Notes: generated by a model not told the origin, from the sequence alone. DNA of 64,000 nt from Caenorhabditis remanei (GCF_010183535.1 NC_071328.1:10540001-10604000); one strand, 5' to 3'. Positions 47,501 through 62,500 are shown, numbered from the stretch's first letter. Made by a program: numbers and translations.

Positions 47501-50500
47501 AATCGATTTTGATAGTTTGGAGAGATTGGTTGAACAAATTACCAACTCATTGAAGCCAGAGGAAGCCGAACCATTGTTGGCCAAGATTCAAGAAATACGA
47601 GATGCAAAGAGAGCAAATGATGAAGCTCGCTCTGCCGCTCACGACAGTCTTGTGTCACTTGAGAAAGAAGCTGAGGACGTTACCGCTAAGGAATCAGCCA
47701 AAAAGAAGAAGAAGGACAAGAAGAAGTCTCCACAAGAGATGATTGACGAGCTCAGTGCTAAAGTTGCTGAAGCAAAGGCACTCATTCCAAAGATCGAAGA
47801 AGCTGCCAAGAACGAGCATCTGCCAGCCGATGACAAACCAAAGGCCGAACAACTTGTCTCGAATCTCGAATCATTCGTCCAGGACGTTGAAACTCAAGTT
47901 TCCGAGAAACAAGATGAACTCGACAAGTTGAACTACGCAAACGATGCTATCAAGAGACTTGGAGACGCTCTCGACGATGCCGAAAAGACTGTCGTTCCAA
48001 GCAATGTGACCGCACTCAACGAGTTCAAGGATCGCATCGCTCCACACATTGCCACCTTGGTTGAAGCTGTCAAAGAAGTTCCACTCAGTGTTGAGCCTTC
48101 AGCAGCTGCTTTGCGTGACCGTGCCGCCAAATTCGTTTCTGATCTTGAGAAGAACATCCACAAGACTGGTGACGATGAAAAGCGTGCCGAAGAATTGAAG
48201 AACGATGTTGGAAATGCCGTCAACAATGTGGATGATGTGGTTTCAAAATATCACAATCAAAGTCAGCCACTCGACGTTGCCAAGGAAGATGCCAACAAAC
48301 TCAAGACTGTCGTTGAACAACTCACCAAGTTGGCCGAGTCTAGCGACAAGATCGATCCACAAGTCGCCAAGGACATCAAGGACTCCAAGACCAAGGCTAA
48401 GGAATTGCTTCAAATTCTCGAAAAATCCATTCCACAAGAGGATGTGATTCGCCGTGAGCAAGCAGAGATTCAAGATCGTCTCAACAATCTGGAGAAGGAG
48501 TTGACGAAGGTCGATGAATTCAAGCCAGAGGATGCACTTCCGATTGTTGATCAACTCGCCGCCGATACCACCACCTTGAAGGCTGTCACAGATTCGAACA
48601 ACGAGAAGGCTGTCGCTCCAAGCTCGCTCATTTCGCATGACGACTTGGTTGTCGGTCTTCCAGAGAAGGTCTTCCAACTCCAACATGCCATCGATGACAA
48701 GAAACAAGCTTTGAACAAGGCTGCAGCTGTCAACGAAATTGCTCCAAAACTCCAACTCGTTTCTCAACAACTCCAATCCGTTCCACAAGAAGTACCATCC
48801 TCACTTGATGAGCAGAAACAACTTTTGGAGGATGTTGAAAACCAAAAGCACAATTTGGAGAACTTGCTCGCCAACCTTCCTGAAAACGACCCAGCTGCTG
48901 ATGAATTGAGACAGAAGAGCCAATGGGATTTGTCGCGACTCAAGGATCTTTTGAAACAGCTTGGTTCTGCCGTCGGAGACAAACTTGCCGCTCTTGCCGC
49001 TTTCAATGCAGCTCGCAAGAATGCCGAAGACGCTCTTCTTGACATCACCCGCGAAGATGGAACTGATGATAGCAAGTCGCCAGATGAGCTTATCGATGAC
49101 CTCACCAAGAAGGAGGAAACTGTTGCCAAGCTTCGTGAAATTGTGGCCGGAGTCAAGCCAGACGAGCTCGATGAAAAGGAACGAGCCGAGTACAACGATC
49201 TGCTTGCAAGACTTGCAACCGCTGCTGATGTTCTCAAGGTAAGACACCACTATTTTCAATGTTTATATTCAACTTTCATCAACTTTCTGAAAATGTCTAG
49301 ATTTGAAAAATCACGAAAAAATCATTTGTTTTCTAATTTTCGATCAACTTTTCCAATTTTCAACCTATTTTTTTGCAGAACAAGCGTGCCGAGCTCGAGC
49401 AAGCAATCAAGGCCAAGGCTGAGGAGAAATCCCTTCACGACGTTGTTGACCGCATTGTGTCTCGTCTTGTACCACTCGTTCGTGACGCTGAAGAACTTCG
49501 TCACAATGCTGAAGCAGTTCCAACCCAATACGCTCCAAAGGCTGAAGAACTGAAGAAGGAGGTCGAAGCTGCCAAGTCCATCATCGCCAATGCTCCAGCA
49601 TCTGATGCTCATGTGCAACAACTTCAACAAGCCGTTGCCACCGCAGAAACCCTCATTCCGGACCTCGAGGAGAGAGCCCGTCTCTGGGACGAATTCCTTG
49701 TCGCTCGCAACGAAATCGATGCTCTCATTGAAAAACTCCAACAACCACTGGATGCAGTCGTTGCCAAGCCAAAACGATCAGCTGCAGAAGCCGCTCAAGA
49801 CGTGGAAAACCTCAAACAAAGCGCTCAACAGCTTGGTGATCTCGATAACAAGATCACCAACTTGCAACGCATTTCCGAACTTCTTGATCCACTTGAGAGT
49901 GCTTACGCTGATGTTCGATTCTTCGATGTTGACGGCGAGCAAACACGTCATCAATACGACGACGTTCTCAACGACGTTGCCGCCGAGCTCGAAGATGAAA
50001 CACTTCTCAAGCAATCTGCCGATCAAGTTGCCAAGGAAATTGACGACATCAGCAAGATGATTGATTCGACGGATCCAGAAAAATCAATTTTGGATACGAT
50101 CGCTAAAAGCGATATTCCTGCTCTCAAGGCCCAAATCAATCGAATCAAGGACAGAATTGTCAACGCCGACGCTTCTCGCAAGCATGTGACGACAGATCCG
50201 AAGATTGCTGAAGATTTGGATAACAAGTTGGCCAAACTCGAAGCTGAACTCGATGACGCCATCAAGACTTCTGATGAGCATGACAAGGAGCAACTGATTA
50301 TCTCACTGAAACTCAACATCTCTCAGTTCGAGCAGTTGCCATTGGATCAGCTCAAGCCGGATGACTTGAAGACCGCCGAAAAGGAAATCACCAACTCATT
50401 GAAGCCAGAGGAAGCCGAACCATTGTTGGCCAAGATTCAAGAACTACGAGATGCAAAGAGAGCAAATGATGAAGCTCGCTCTGCCGCTCACGACAATCTT

Positions 50501-53500
50501 GTGACACTTGAGAAAGAAGCTGAGGACGTTACCGCTAAGGAATCAGCCAAAAAGAAGAAGAAGGACAAGAAGAAGTCTCCACAAGAGATGATTGACGAGC
50601 TCAGTGCTAAAGTTGCTGAAGCAAAGGCACTCATTCCAAAGATCGAAGAAGCTGCCAAGAACGAGCATCTGCCAGCCGATGACAAACCAAAGGCCGAACA
50701 ACTTGTCTCGAATCTCGAATCATTCGTCAAGGACGTTGAAACTCAAGTTTCCGAGAAACAAGATGAACTCGACAAGTTGAACTACGCAAACGATGCTATC
50801 AAGAGACTTGGAGACGCTCTCGACGATGCCGAAAAGACTGTCGTTCCAAGCAATGTGACCGCACTCAACGAGTTCAAGGATCGCATCGCTCCACACATTG
50901 CCACCTTGGTTGAAGCTGTCAAAGAAGTTCCACTCAGTGTTGAGCCTTCAGCAGCTGCTTTGCGTGACCGTGCCGCCAAATTCGTTTCTGATCTTGAGAA
51001 GAACATCCACAAGACTGGTGACGATGAAAAGCGTGCCGAAGAATTGAAGAACGATGTTGGAAATGCCGTCAACAATGTGGATGATGTGGTTTCAAAATAT
51101 CACAATCAAAGTCAGCCACTCGACGTTGCCAAGGAAGATGCCAACAAACTCAAGACTGTCGTTGAACAACTCACCAAGTTGGCCAAGTCTAGCGACAAGA
51201 TCGATCCACAAGTCGCCAAGGACATCAAGGACTCCAAGACCAAGGCTAAGGAATTGCTTCAAATTCTCGAAAAATCCATTCCACAAGAGGATGTGATTCG
51301 CCGTGAGCAAGCAGAGATTCAAGATCGTCTCAACAATCTGGAGAAGGAGTTGACGAAGGTCGATGAATTCAAGCCAGAGGATGCACTTCCGATTGTTGAT
51401 CAACTCGCCGCCGATACCACCACCTTGAAGGCTGTCACAGATTCGAACAACGAGAAGGCTGTCGCTCCAAGCTCGCTCATTTCGCATGACGACTTGGTTG
51501 TCGGTCTTCCAGAGAAGGTCTTCCAACTCCAACATGCCATCGATGACAAGAAACAAGCTTTGAACAAGGCTGCAGCTGTCAACGAAATTGCTCCAAAACT
51601 CCAACTCGTTTCTCAACAACTCCAATCCGTTCCACAAGAAGTACCATCCTCACTTGATGAGCAGAAACAACTTTTGGAGGATGTTGAAAACCAAAAGCAC
51701 AATTTGGAGAACTTGCTCGCCAACCTTCCTGAAAACGACCCAGCTGCTGATGAATTGAGACAGAAGAGCCAATGGGATTTGTCGCGACTCAAGGATCTTT
51801 TGAAACAGCTTGGTTCTGCCGTCGGAGACAAACTTGCCGCTCTTGCCGCTTTCAATGCAGCTCGCAAGAATGCCGAAGACGCTCTTCTTGACATCACCCG
51901 CGAAGATGGAACTGATGATAGCAAGTCGCCAGATGAGCTTATCGATGACCTCACCAAGAAGGAGGAAACTGTTGCCAAGCTTCGTGAAACTGTGGCCGGA
52001 GTCAAGCCAGACGAGCTCGATGAAAAGGAACGAGCCGAGTACAACGATCTGCTTGCAAGACTTGCAACCGCTGCTGATGTTCTCAAGGTAAGACACCACT
52101 ATTTTCAATGTTTATATTCAACTTTCATCAACTTTCTGAAAATGTCTAGATTTGAAAAATCACGAAAAAATCATTTGTTTTCTAATTTTCGATCAACTTT
52201 TCCAATTTTCAACCTATTTTTTTGCAGAACAAGCGTGCCGAGCTCGAGCAAGCAATCAAGGCCAAGGCTGAGGAGAAATCCCTTCACGACGTTGTTGACC
52301 GCATTGTGTCTCGTCTTGTACCACTCGTTCGTGACGCTGAAGAACTTCGTCACAATGCTGAAGCAGTTCCAACCCAATACGCTCCAAAGGCTGAAGAACT
52401 GAAGAAGGAGGTCGAAGCTGCCAAGTCCATCATCGCCAATGCTCCAGCATCTGATGCTCATGTGCAACAACTTCAACAAGCCGTTGCCACCGCAGAAACC
52501 CTCATTCCGGACCTCGAGGAGAGAGCCCGTCTCTGGGACGAATTCCTTGTCGCTCGCAACGAAATCGATGCTCTCATTGAAAAACTCCAACAACCACTGG
52601 ATGCAGTCGTTGCCAAGCCAAAACGATCAGCTGCAGAAGCCGCTCAAGACGTGGAAAACCTCAAACAAAGCGCTCAACAGCTTGGTGATCTCGATAACAA
52701 GATCACCAACTTGCAACGCATTTCCGAACTTCTTGATCCACTTGAGAGTGCTTACGCTGATGTTCGATTCTTCGATGTTGACGGCGAGCAAACACGTCAT
52801 CAATACGACGACGTTCTCAACGACGTTGCCGCCGAGCTCGAAGATGAAACACTTCTCAAGCAATCTGCCGATCAAGTTGCCAAGGAAATTGACGACATCA
52901 GCAAGATGATTGATTCGACGGATCCAGAAAAATCAATTTTGGATACGATCGCTAAAAGCGATATTCCTGCTCTCAAGGCCCAAATCAATCGAATCAAGGA
53001 CAGAATTGTCAACGCCGACGCTTCTCGCAAGCATGTGACGACAGATCCGAAGATTGCTGAAGATTTGGATAACAAGTTGGCCAAACTCGAAGCTGAACTC
53101 GATGACGCCATCAAGACTTCTGATGAGCATGACAAGGAGCAACTGATTATCTCACTGAAACTCAACATCTCTCAGTTCGAGCAGTTGCCATTGGATCAGC
53201 TCAAGCCGGATGACTTGAAGACCGCCGAAAAGGAAATCACCAACTCATTGAAGCCAGAGGAAGCCGAACCATTGTTGGCCAAGATTCAAGAACTACGAGA
53301 TGCAAAGAGAGCAAATGATGAAGCTCGCTCTGCCGCTCACGACAATCTTGTGACACTTGAGAAAGAAGCTGAGGACGTTACCGCTAAGGAATCAGCCAAA
53401 AAGAAGAAGAAGGACAAGAAGAAGTCTCCACAAGAGATGATTGACGAGCTCAGTGCTAAAGTTGCTGAAGCAAAGGCACTCATTCCAAAGATCGAAGAAG

Positions 53501-56500
53501 CTGCCAAGAACGAGCATCTGCCAGCCGATGACAAACCAAAGGCCGAACAACTTGTCTCGAATCTCGAATCATTCGTCAAGGACGTTGAAACTCAAGTTTC
53601 CGAGAAACAAGATGAACTCGACAAGTTGAACTACGCAAACGATGCTATCAAGAGACTTGGAGACGCTCTCGACGATGCCGAAAAGACTGTCGTTCCAAGC
53701 AATGTGACCGCACTCAACGAGTTCAAGGATCGCATCGCTCCACACATTGCCACCTTGGTTGAAGCTGTCAAAGAAGTTCCACTCAGTGTTGAGCCTTCAG
53801 CAGCTGCTTTGCGTGACCGTGCCGCCAAATTCGTTTCTGATCTTGAGAAGAACATCCACAAGACTGGTGACGATGAAAAGCGTGCCGAAGAATTGAAGAA
53901 CGATGTTGGAAATGCCGTCAACAATGTGGATAATGTGGTTTCAAAATATCACAATCAAAGTCAGCCACTCGACGTTGCCAAGGAAGATGCCAACAAACTC
54001 AAGACTGTCGTTGAACAACTCCCCAAGTTGGCCGAGTCTAGCGACAAGATCGATCCACAAGTCGCCAAGGACATCAAGGACTCCAAGACCAAGGCTAAGG
54101 AATTGCTTCAAATTCTCGAAAAATCCATTCCACAAGAGGATGTGATTCGCCGTGAGCAAGCAGAGATTCAAGATCGTCTCAACAATCTGGAGAAGGAGTT
54201 GACGAAGGTCGATGAATTCAAGCCAGAGGATGCACTTCCGATTGTTGATCAACTCGCCGCCGATACCACCACCTTGAAGGCTGTCACAGATTCGAACAAC
54301 GAGAAGGCTGTCGCTCCAAGCTCGCTCATTTCGCATGACGACTTGGTTGTCGGTCTTCCAGAGAAGGTCTTCCAACTCCAACATGCCATCGATGACAAGA
54401 AACAAGCTTTGAACAAGGCTGCAGCTGTCAACGAAATTGCTCCAAAACTCCAACTCGTTTCTCAACAACTCCAATCCGTTCCACAAGAAGTACCATCCTC
54501 ACTTGATGAGCAGAAACAACTTTTGGAGGATGTTGAAAACCAAAAGCACAATTTGGAGAACTTGCTCGCCAACCTTCCTGAAAACGACCCAGCTGCTGAT
54601 GAATTGAGACAGAAGAGCCAATGGGATTTGTCGCGACTCAAGGATCTTTTGAAACAGCTTGGTTCTGCCGTCGGAGACAAACTTGCCGCTCTTGCCGCTT
54701 TCAATGCAGCTCGCAAGAATGCCGAAGACGCTCTTCTTGACATCACCCGCGAAGATGGAACTGATGATAGCAAGTCGCCAGATGAGCTTATCGATGACCT
54801 CACCAAGAAGGAGGAAACTGTTGCCAAGCTTCGTGAAACTGTGGCCGGAGTCAAGCCAGACGAGCTCGATGAAAAGGAACGAGCCGAGTACAACGATCTG
54901 CTTGCAAGACTTGCAACCGCTGCTGATGTTCTCAAGGTAAGACACCACTATTTTCAATGTTTATATTCAACTTTCATCAACTTTCTGAAAATGTCTAGAT
55001 TTGAAAAATCACGAAAAAATCATTTGTTTTCTAATTTTCGATCAACTTTTCCAATTTTCAACCTATTTTTTTGCAGAACAAGCGTGCCGAGCTCGAGCAA
55101 GCAATCAAGGCCAAGGCTGAGGAGAAATCCCTTCACGACGTTGTTGACCGCATTGTGTCTCGTCTTGTACCACTCGTTCGTGACGCTGAAGAACTTCGTC
55201 ACAATGCTGAAGCAGTTCCAACCCAATACGCTCAAAAGGCTGAAGAACTGAAGAAGGAGGTCGAAGCTGCCAAGTCCATCATCGCCAATGCTCCAGCATC
55301 TGATGCTCATGTGCAACAACTTCAACAAGCCGTTGCCACCGCAGAAACCCTCATTCCGGACCTCGAGGAGAGAGCCCGTCTCTGGGACGAATTCCTTGTC
55401 GCTCGCAACGAAATCGATGCTCTCATTGAAAAACTCCAACAACCACTGGATGCAGTCGTTGCCAAGCCAAAACGATCAGCTGCAGAAGCCGCTCAAGACG
55501 TGGAAAACCTCAAACAAAGCGCTCAACAGCTTGGTGATCTCGATAACAAGATCACCAACTTGCAACGCATTTCCGAACTTCTTGATCCACTTGAGAGTGC
55601 TTACGCTGATGTTCGATTCTTCGATGTTGACGGCGAGCAAACACGTCATCAATACGACGACGTTCTCAACGACGTTGCCGCCGAGCTCGAAGATGAAACA
55701 CTTCTCAAGCAATCTGCCGATCAAGTTGCCAAGGAAATTGACGACATCAGCAAGATGATTGATTCGACGGATCCAGAAAAATCAATTTTGGATACGATCG
55801 CTAAAAGCGATATTCCTGCTCTCAAGGCCCAAATCAATCGAATCAAGGACAGAATTGTCAACGCCGACGCTTCTCGCAAGCATGTGACGACTGATCCGAA
55901 GATTGCTGAAGATTTGGATAACAAGTTGGCCAAACTCGAAGCTGAACTCGATGACGCCATCAAGACTTCTGATGAGCATGACAAGGAGCAACTGATTATC
56001 TCACTGAAACTCAACATCTCTCAGTTCGAGCAGTTGCCATTGGATCAGCTCAAGCCGGATGACTTGAAGACCGCCGAAAAGGAAATCACCAACTCATTGA
56101 AGCCAGAGGAAGCCGAACCATTGTTGGCCAAGATTCAAGAACTACGAGATGCAAAGAGAGCAAATGATGAAGCTCGCTCTGCCGCTCACGACAATCTTGT
56201 GACACTTGAGAAAGAAGCTGAGGACGTTACCGCTAAGGAATCAGCCAAAAAGAAGAAGAAGGACAAGAAGAAGTCTCCACAAGAGATGATTGACGAGCTC
56301 AGTGCTAAAGTTGCTGAAGCAAAGGCACTCATTCCAAAGATCGAAGAAGCTGCCAAGAACGAGCATCTGCCAGCCGATGACAAACCAAAGGCCGAACAAC
56401 TTGTCTCGAATCTCGAATCATTCGTCAAGGACGTTGAAACTCAAGTTTCCGAGAAACAAGATGAACTCGACAAGTTGAACTACGCAAACGATGCTATCAA

Positions 56501-59500
56501 GAGACTTGGAGACGCTCTCGACGATGCCGAAAAGACTGTCGTTCCAAGCAATGTGACCGCACTCAACGAGTTCAAGGATCGCATCGCTCCACACATTGCC
56601 ACCTTGGTTGAAGCTGTCAAAGAAGTTCCACTCAGTGTTGAGCCTTCAGCAGCTGCTTTGCGTGACCGTGCCGCCAAATTCGTTTCTGATCTTGAGAAGA
56701 ACATCCACAAGACTGGTGACGATGAAAAGCGTGCCGAAGAATTGAAGAACGATGTTGGAAATGCCGTCAACAATGTGGATGATGTGGTTTCAAAATATCA
56801 CAATCAAAGTCAGCCACTCGACGTTGCCAAGGAAGATGCCAACAAACTCAAGACTGTCGTTGAACAACTCACCAAGTTGGCCAAGTCTAGCGACAAGATC
56901 GATCCACAAGTCGCCAAGGACATCAAGGACTCCAAGACCAAGGCTAAGGAATTGCTTCAAATTCTCGAAAAATCCATTCCACAAGAGGATGTGATTCGCC
57001 GTGAGCAAGCAGAGATTCAAGATCGTCTCAACAATCTGGAGAAGGAGTTGACGAAGGTCGATGAATTCAAGCCAGAGGATGCACTTCCGATTGTTGATCA
57101 ACTCGCCGCCGATACCACCACCTTGAAGGCTGTCACAGATTCGAACAACGAGAAGGCTGTCGCTCCAAGCTCGCTCATTTCGCATGACGACTTGGTTGTC
57201 GGTCTTCCAGAGAAGGTCTTCCAACTCCAACATGCCATCGATGACAAGAAACAAGCTTTGAACAAGGCTGCAGCTGTCAACGAAATTGCTCCAAAACTCC
57301 AACTCGTTTCTCAACAACTCCAATCCGTTCCACAAGAAGTACCATCCTCACTTGATGAGCAGAAACAACTTTTGGAGGATGTTGAAAACCAAAAGCACAA
57401 TTTGGAGAACTTGCTCGCCAACCTTCCTGAAAACGACCCAGCTGCTGATGAATTGAGACAGAAGAGCCAATGGGATTTGTCGCGACTCAAGGATCTTTTG
57501 AAACAGCTTGGTTCTGCCGTCGGAGACAAACTTGCCGCTCTTGCCGCTTTCAATGCAGCTCGCAAGAATGCCGAAGACGCTCTTCTTGACATCACCCGCG
57601 AAGATGGAACTGATGATAGCAAGTCGCCAGATGAGCTTATCGATGACCTCACCAAGAAGGAGGAAACTGTTGCCAAGCTTCGTGAAACTGTGGCCGGAGT
57701 CAAGCCAGACGAGCTCGATGAAAAGGAACGAGCCGAGTACAACGATCTGCTTGCAAGACTTGCAACCGCTGCTGATGTTCTCAAGGTAAGACACCACTAT
57801 TTTCAATGTTTATATTCAACTTTCATCAACTTTCTGAAAATGTCTAGATTTGAAAAATCACGAAAAAATCATTTGTTTTCTAATTTTCGATCAACTTTTC
57901 CAATTTTCAACCTATTTTTTTGCAGAACAAGCGTGCCGAGCTCGAGCAAGCAATCAAGGCCAAGGCTGAGGAGAAATCCCTTCACGACGTTGTTGACCGC
58001 ATTGTGTCTCGTCTTGTACCACTCGTTCGTGACGCTGAAGAACTTCGTCACAATGCTGAAGCAGTTCCAACCCAATACGCTCCAAAGGCTGAAGAACTGA
58101 AGAAGGAGGTCGAAGCTGCCAAGTCCATCATCGCCAATGCTCCAGCATCTGATGCTCATGTGCAACAACTTCAACAAGCCGTTGCCACCGCAGAAACCCT
58201 CATTCCGGACCTCGAGGAGAGAGCCCGTCTCTGGGACGAATTCCTTGTCGCTCGCAACGAAATCGATGCTCTCATTGAAAAACTCCAACAACCACTGGAT
58301 GCAGTCGTTGCCAAGCCAAAACGATCAGCTGCAGAAGCCGCTCAAGACGTGGAAAACCTCAAACAAAGCGCTCAACAGCTTGGTGATCTCGATAACAAGA
58401 TCACCAACTTGCAACGCATTTCCGAACTTCTTGATCCACTTGAGAGTGCTTACGCTGATGTTCGATTCTTCGATGTTGACGCCGAGCAAACACGTCATCA
58501 ATACGACGACGTTCTCAACGACGTTGCCGCCGAGCTCGAAGATGAAACACTTCTCAAGCAATCTGCCGATCAAGTTGCCAAGGAAATTGACGACATCAGC
58601 AAGATGATTGATTCGACGGATCCAGAAAAATCAATTTTGGATACGATCGCTAAAAGCGATATTCCTGCTCTCAAGGCCCAAATCAATCGAATCAAGGACA
58701 GAATTGTCAACGCCGACGCTTCTCGCAAGCATGTGACGACTGATCCGAAGATTGCTGAAGATTTGGATAACAAGTTGGCCAAACTCGAAGCTGAACTCGA
58801 TGACGCCATCAAGACTTCTGATGAGCATGACAAGGAGCAACTGATTATCTCACTGAAACTCAACATCTCTCAGTTCGAGCAGTTGCCATTGGATCAGCTC
58901 AAGCCGGATGACTTGAAGACCGCCGAAAAGGAAATCACCAACTCATTGAAGCCAGAGGAAGCCGAACCATTGTTGGCCAAGATTCAAGAACTACGAGATG
59001 CAAAGAGAGCAAATGATGAAGCTCGCTCTGCCGCTCACGACAATCTTGTGACACTTGAGAAAGAAGCTGAGGACGTTACCGCTAAGGAATCAGCCAAAAA
59101 GAAGAAGAAGGACAAGAAGAAGTCTCCACAAGAGATGATTGACGAGCTCAGTGCTAAAGTTGCTGAAGCAAAGGCACTCATTCCAAAGATCGAAGAAGCT
59201 GCCAAGAACGAGCATCTGCCAGCCGATGACAAACCAAAGGCCGAACAACTTGTCTCGAATCTCGAATCATTCGTCAAGGACGTTGAAACTCAAGTTTCCG
59301 AGAAACAAGATGAACTCGACAAGTTGAACTACGCAAACGATGCTATCAAGAGACTTGGAGACGCTCTCGACGATGCCGAAAAGACTGTCGTTCCAAGCAA
59401 TGTGACCGCACTCAACGAGTTCAAGGATCGCATCGCTCCACACATTGCCACCTTGGTTGAAGCTGTCAAAGAAGTTCCACTCAGTGTTGAGCCTTCAGCA

Positions 59501-62500
59501 GCTGCTTTGCGTGACCGTGCCGCCAAATTCGTTTCTGATCTTGAGAAGAACATCCACAAGACTGGTGACGATGAAAAGCGTGCCGAAGAATTGAAGAACG
59601 ATGTTGGAAATGCCGTCAACAATGTGGATGATGTGGTTTCAAAATATCACAATCAAAGTCAGCCACTCGACGTTGCCAAGGAAGATGCCAACAAACTCAA
59701 GACTGTCGTTGAACAACTCACCAAGTTGGCCAAGTCTAGCGACAAGATCGATCCACAAGTCGCCAAGGACATCAAGGACTCCAAGACCAAGGCTAAGGAA
59801 TTGCTTCAAATTCTCGAAAAATCCATTCCACAAGAGGATGTGATTCGCCGTGAGCAAGCAGAGATTCAAGATCGTCTCAACAATCTGGAGAAGGAGTTGA
59901 CGAAGGTCGATGAATTCAAGCCAGAGGATGCACTTCCGATTGTTGATCAACTCGCCGCCGATACCACCACCTTGAAGGCTGTCACAGATTCGAACAACGA
60001 GAAGGCTGTCGCTCCAAGCTCGCTCATTTCGCATGACGACTTGGTTGTCGGTCTTCCAGAGAAGGTCTTCCAACTCCAACATGCCATCGATGACAAGAAA
60101 CAAGCTTTGAACAAGGCTGCAGCTGTCAACGAAATTGCTCCAAAACTCCAACTCGTTTCTCAACAACTCCAATCCGTTCCACAAGAAGTACCATCCTCAC
60201 TTGATGAGCAGAAACAACTTTTGGAGGATGTTGAAAACCAAAAGCACAATTTGGAGAACTTGCTCGCCAACCTTCCTGAAAACGACCCAGCTGCTGATGA
60301 ATTGAGACAGAAGAGCCAATGGGATTTGTCGCGACTCAAGGATCTTTTGAAACAGCTTGGTTCTGCCGTCGGAGACAAACTTGCCGCTCTTGCCGCTTTC
60401 AATGCAGCTCGCAAGAATGCCGAAGACGCTCTTCTTGACATCACCCGCGAAGATGGAACTGATGATAGCAAGTCGCCAGATGAGCTTATCGATGACCTCA
60501 CCAAGAAGGAGGAAACTGTTGCCAAGCTTCGTGAAACTGTGGCCGGAGTCAAGCCAGACGAGCTCGATGAAAAGGAACGAGCCGAGTACAACGATCTGCT
60601 TGCAAGACTTGCAACCGCTGCTGATGTTCTCAAGGTAAGACACCACTATTTTCAATGTTTATATTCAACTTTCATCAACTTTCTGAAAATGTCTAGATTT
60701 GAAAAATCACGAAAAAATCATTTGTTTTCTAATTTTCGATCAACTTTTCCAATTTTCAACCTATTTTTTTGCAGAACAAGCGTGCCGAGCTCGAGCAAGC
60801 AATCAAGGCCAAGGCTGAGGAGAAATCCCTTCACGACGTTGTTGACCGCATTGTGTCTCGTCTTGTACCACTCGTTCGTGACGCTGAAGAACTTCGTCAC
60901 AATGCTGAAGCAGTTCCAACCCAATACGCTCCAAAGGCTGAAGAACTGAAGAAGGAGGTCGAAGCTGCCAAGTCCATCATCGCCAATGCTCCAGCATCTG
61001 ATGCTCATGTGCAACAACTTCAACAAGCCGTTGCCACCGCAGAAACCCTCATTCCGGACCTCGAGGAGAGAGCCCGTCTCTGGGACGAATTCCTTGTCGC
61101 TCGCAACGAAATCGATGCTCTCATTGAAAAACTCCAACAACCACTGGATGCAGTCGTTGCCAAGCCAAAACGATCAGCTGCAGAAGCCGCTCAAGACGTG
61201 GAAAACCTCAAACAAAGCGCTCAACAGCTTGGTGATCTCGATAACAAGATCACCAACTTGCAACGCATTTCCGAACTTCTTGATCCACTTGAGAGTGCTT
61301 ACGCTGATGTTCGATTCTTCGATGTTGACGCCGAGCAAACACGTCATCAATACGACGACGTTCTCAACGACGTTGCCGCCGAGCTCGAAGATGAAACACT
61401 TCTCAAGCAATCTGCCGATCAAGTTGCCAAGGAAATTGACGACATCAGCAAGATGATTGATTCGACGGATCCAGAAAAATCAATTTTGGATACGATCGCT
61501 AAAAGCGATATTCCTGCTCTCAAGGCCCAAATCAATCGAATCAAGGACAGAATTGTCAACGCCGACGCTTCTCGCAAGCATGTGACGACTGATCCGAAGA
61601 TTGCTGAAGATTTGGATAACAAGTTGGCCAAACTCGAAGCTGAACTCGATGACGCCATCAAGACTTCTGATGAGCATGACAAGGAGCAACTGATTATCTC
61701 ACTGAAACTCAACATCTCTCAGTTCGAGCAGTTGCCATTGGATCAGCTCAAGCCGGATGACTTGAAGACCGCCGAAAAGGAAATCACCAACTCATTGAAG
61801 CCAGAGGAAGCCGAACCATTGTTGGCCAAGATTCAAGAACTACGAGATGCAAAGAGAGCAAATGATGAAGCTCGCTCTGCCGCTCACGACAATCTTGTGA
61901 CACTTGAGAAAGAAGCTGAGGACGTTACCGCTAAGGAATCAGCCAAAAAGAAGAAGAAGGACAAGAAGAAGTCTCCACAAGAGATGATTGACGAGCTCAG
62001 TGCTAAAGTTGCTGAAGCAAAGGCACTCATTCCAAAGATCGAAGAAGCTGCCAAGAACGAGCATCTGCCAGCCGATGACAAACCAAAGGCCGAACAACTT
62101 GTCTCGAATCTCGAATCATTCGTCAAGGACGTTGAAACTCAAGTTTCCGAGAAACAAGATGAACTCGACAAGTTGAACTACGCAAACGATGCTATCAAGA
62201 GACTTGGAGACGCTCTCGACGATGCCGAAAAGACTGTCGTTCCAAGCAATGTGACCGCACTCAACGAGTTCAAGGATCGCATCGCTCCACACATTGCCAC
62301 CTTGGTTGAAGCTGTCAAAGAAGTTCCACTCAGTGTTGAGCCTTCAGCAGCTGCTTTGCGTGACCGTGCCGCCAAATTCGTTTCTGATCTTGAGAAGAAC
62401 ATCCACAAGACTGGTGACGATGAAAAGCGTGCCGAAGAATTGAAGAACGATGTTGGAAATGCCGTCAACAATGTGGATGATGTGGTTTCAAAATATCACA

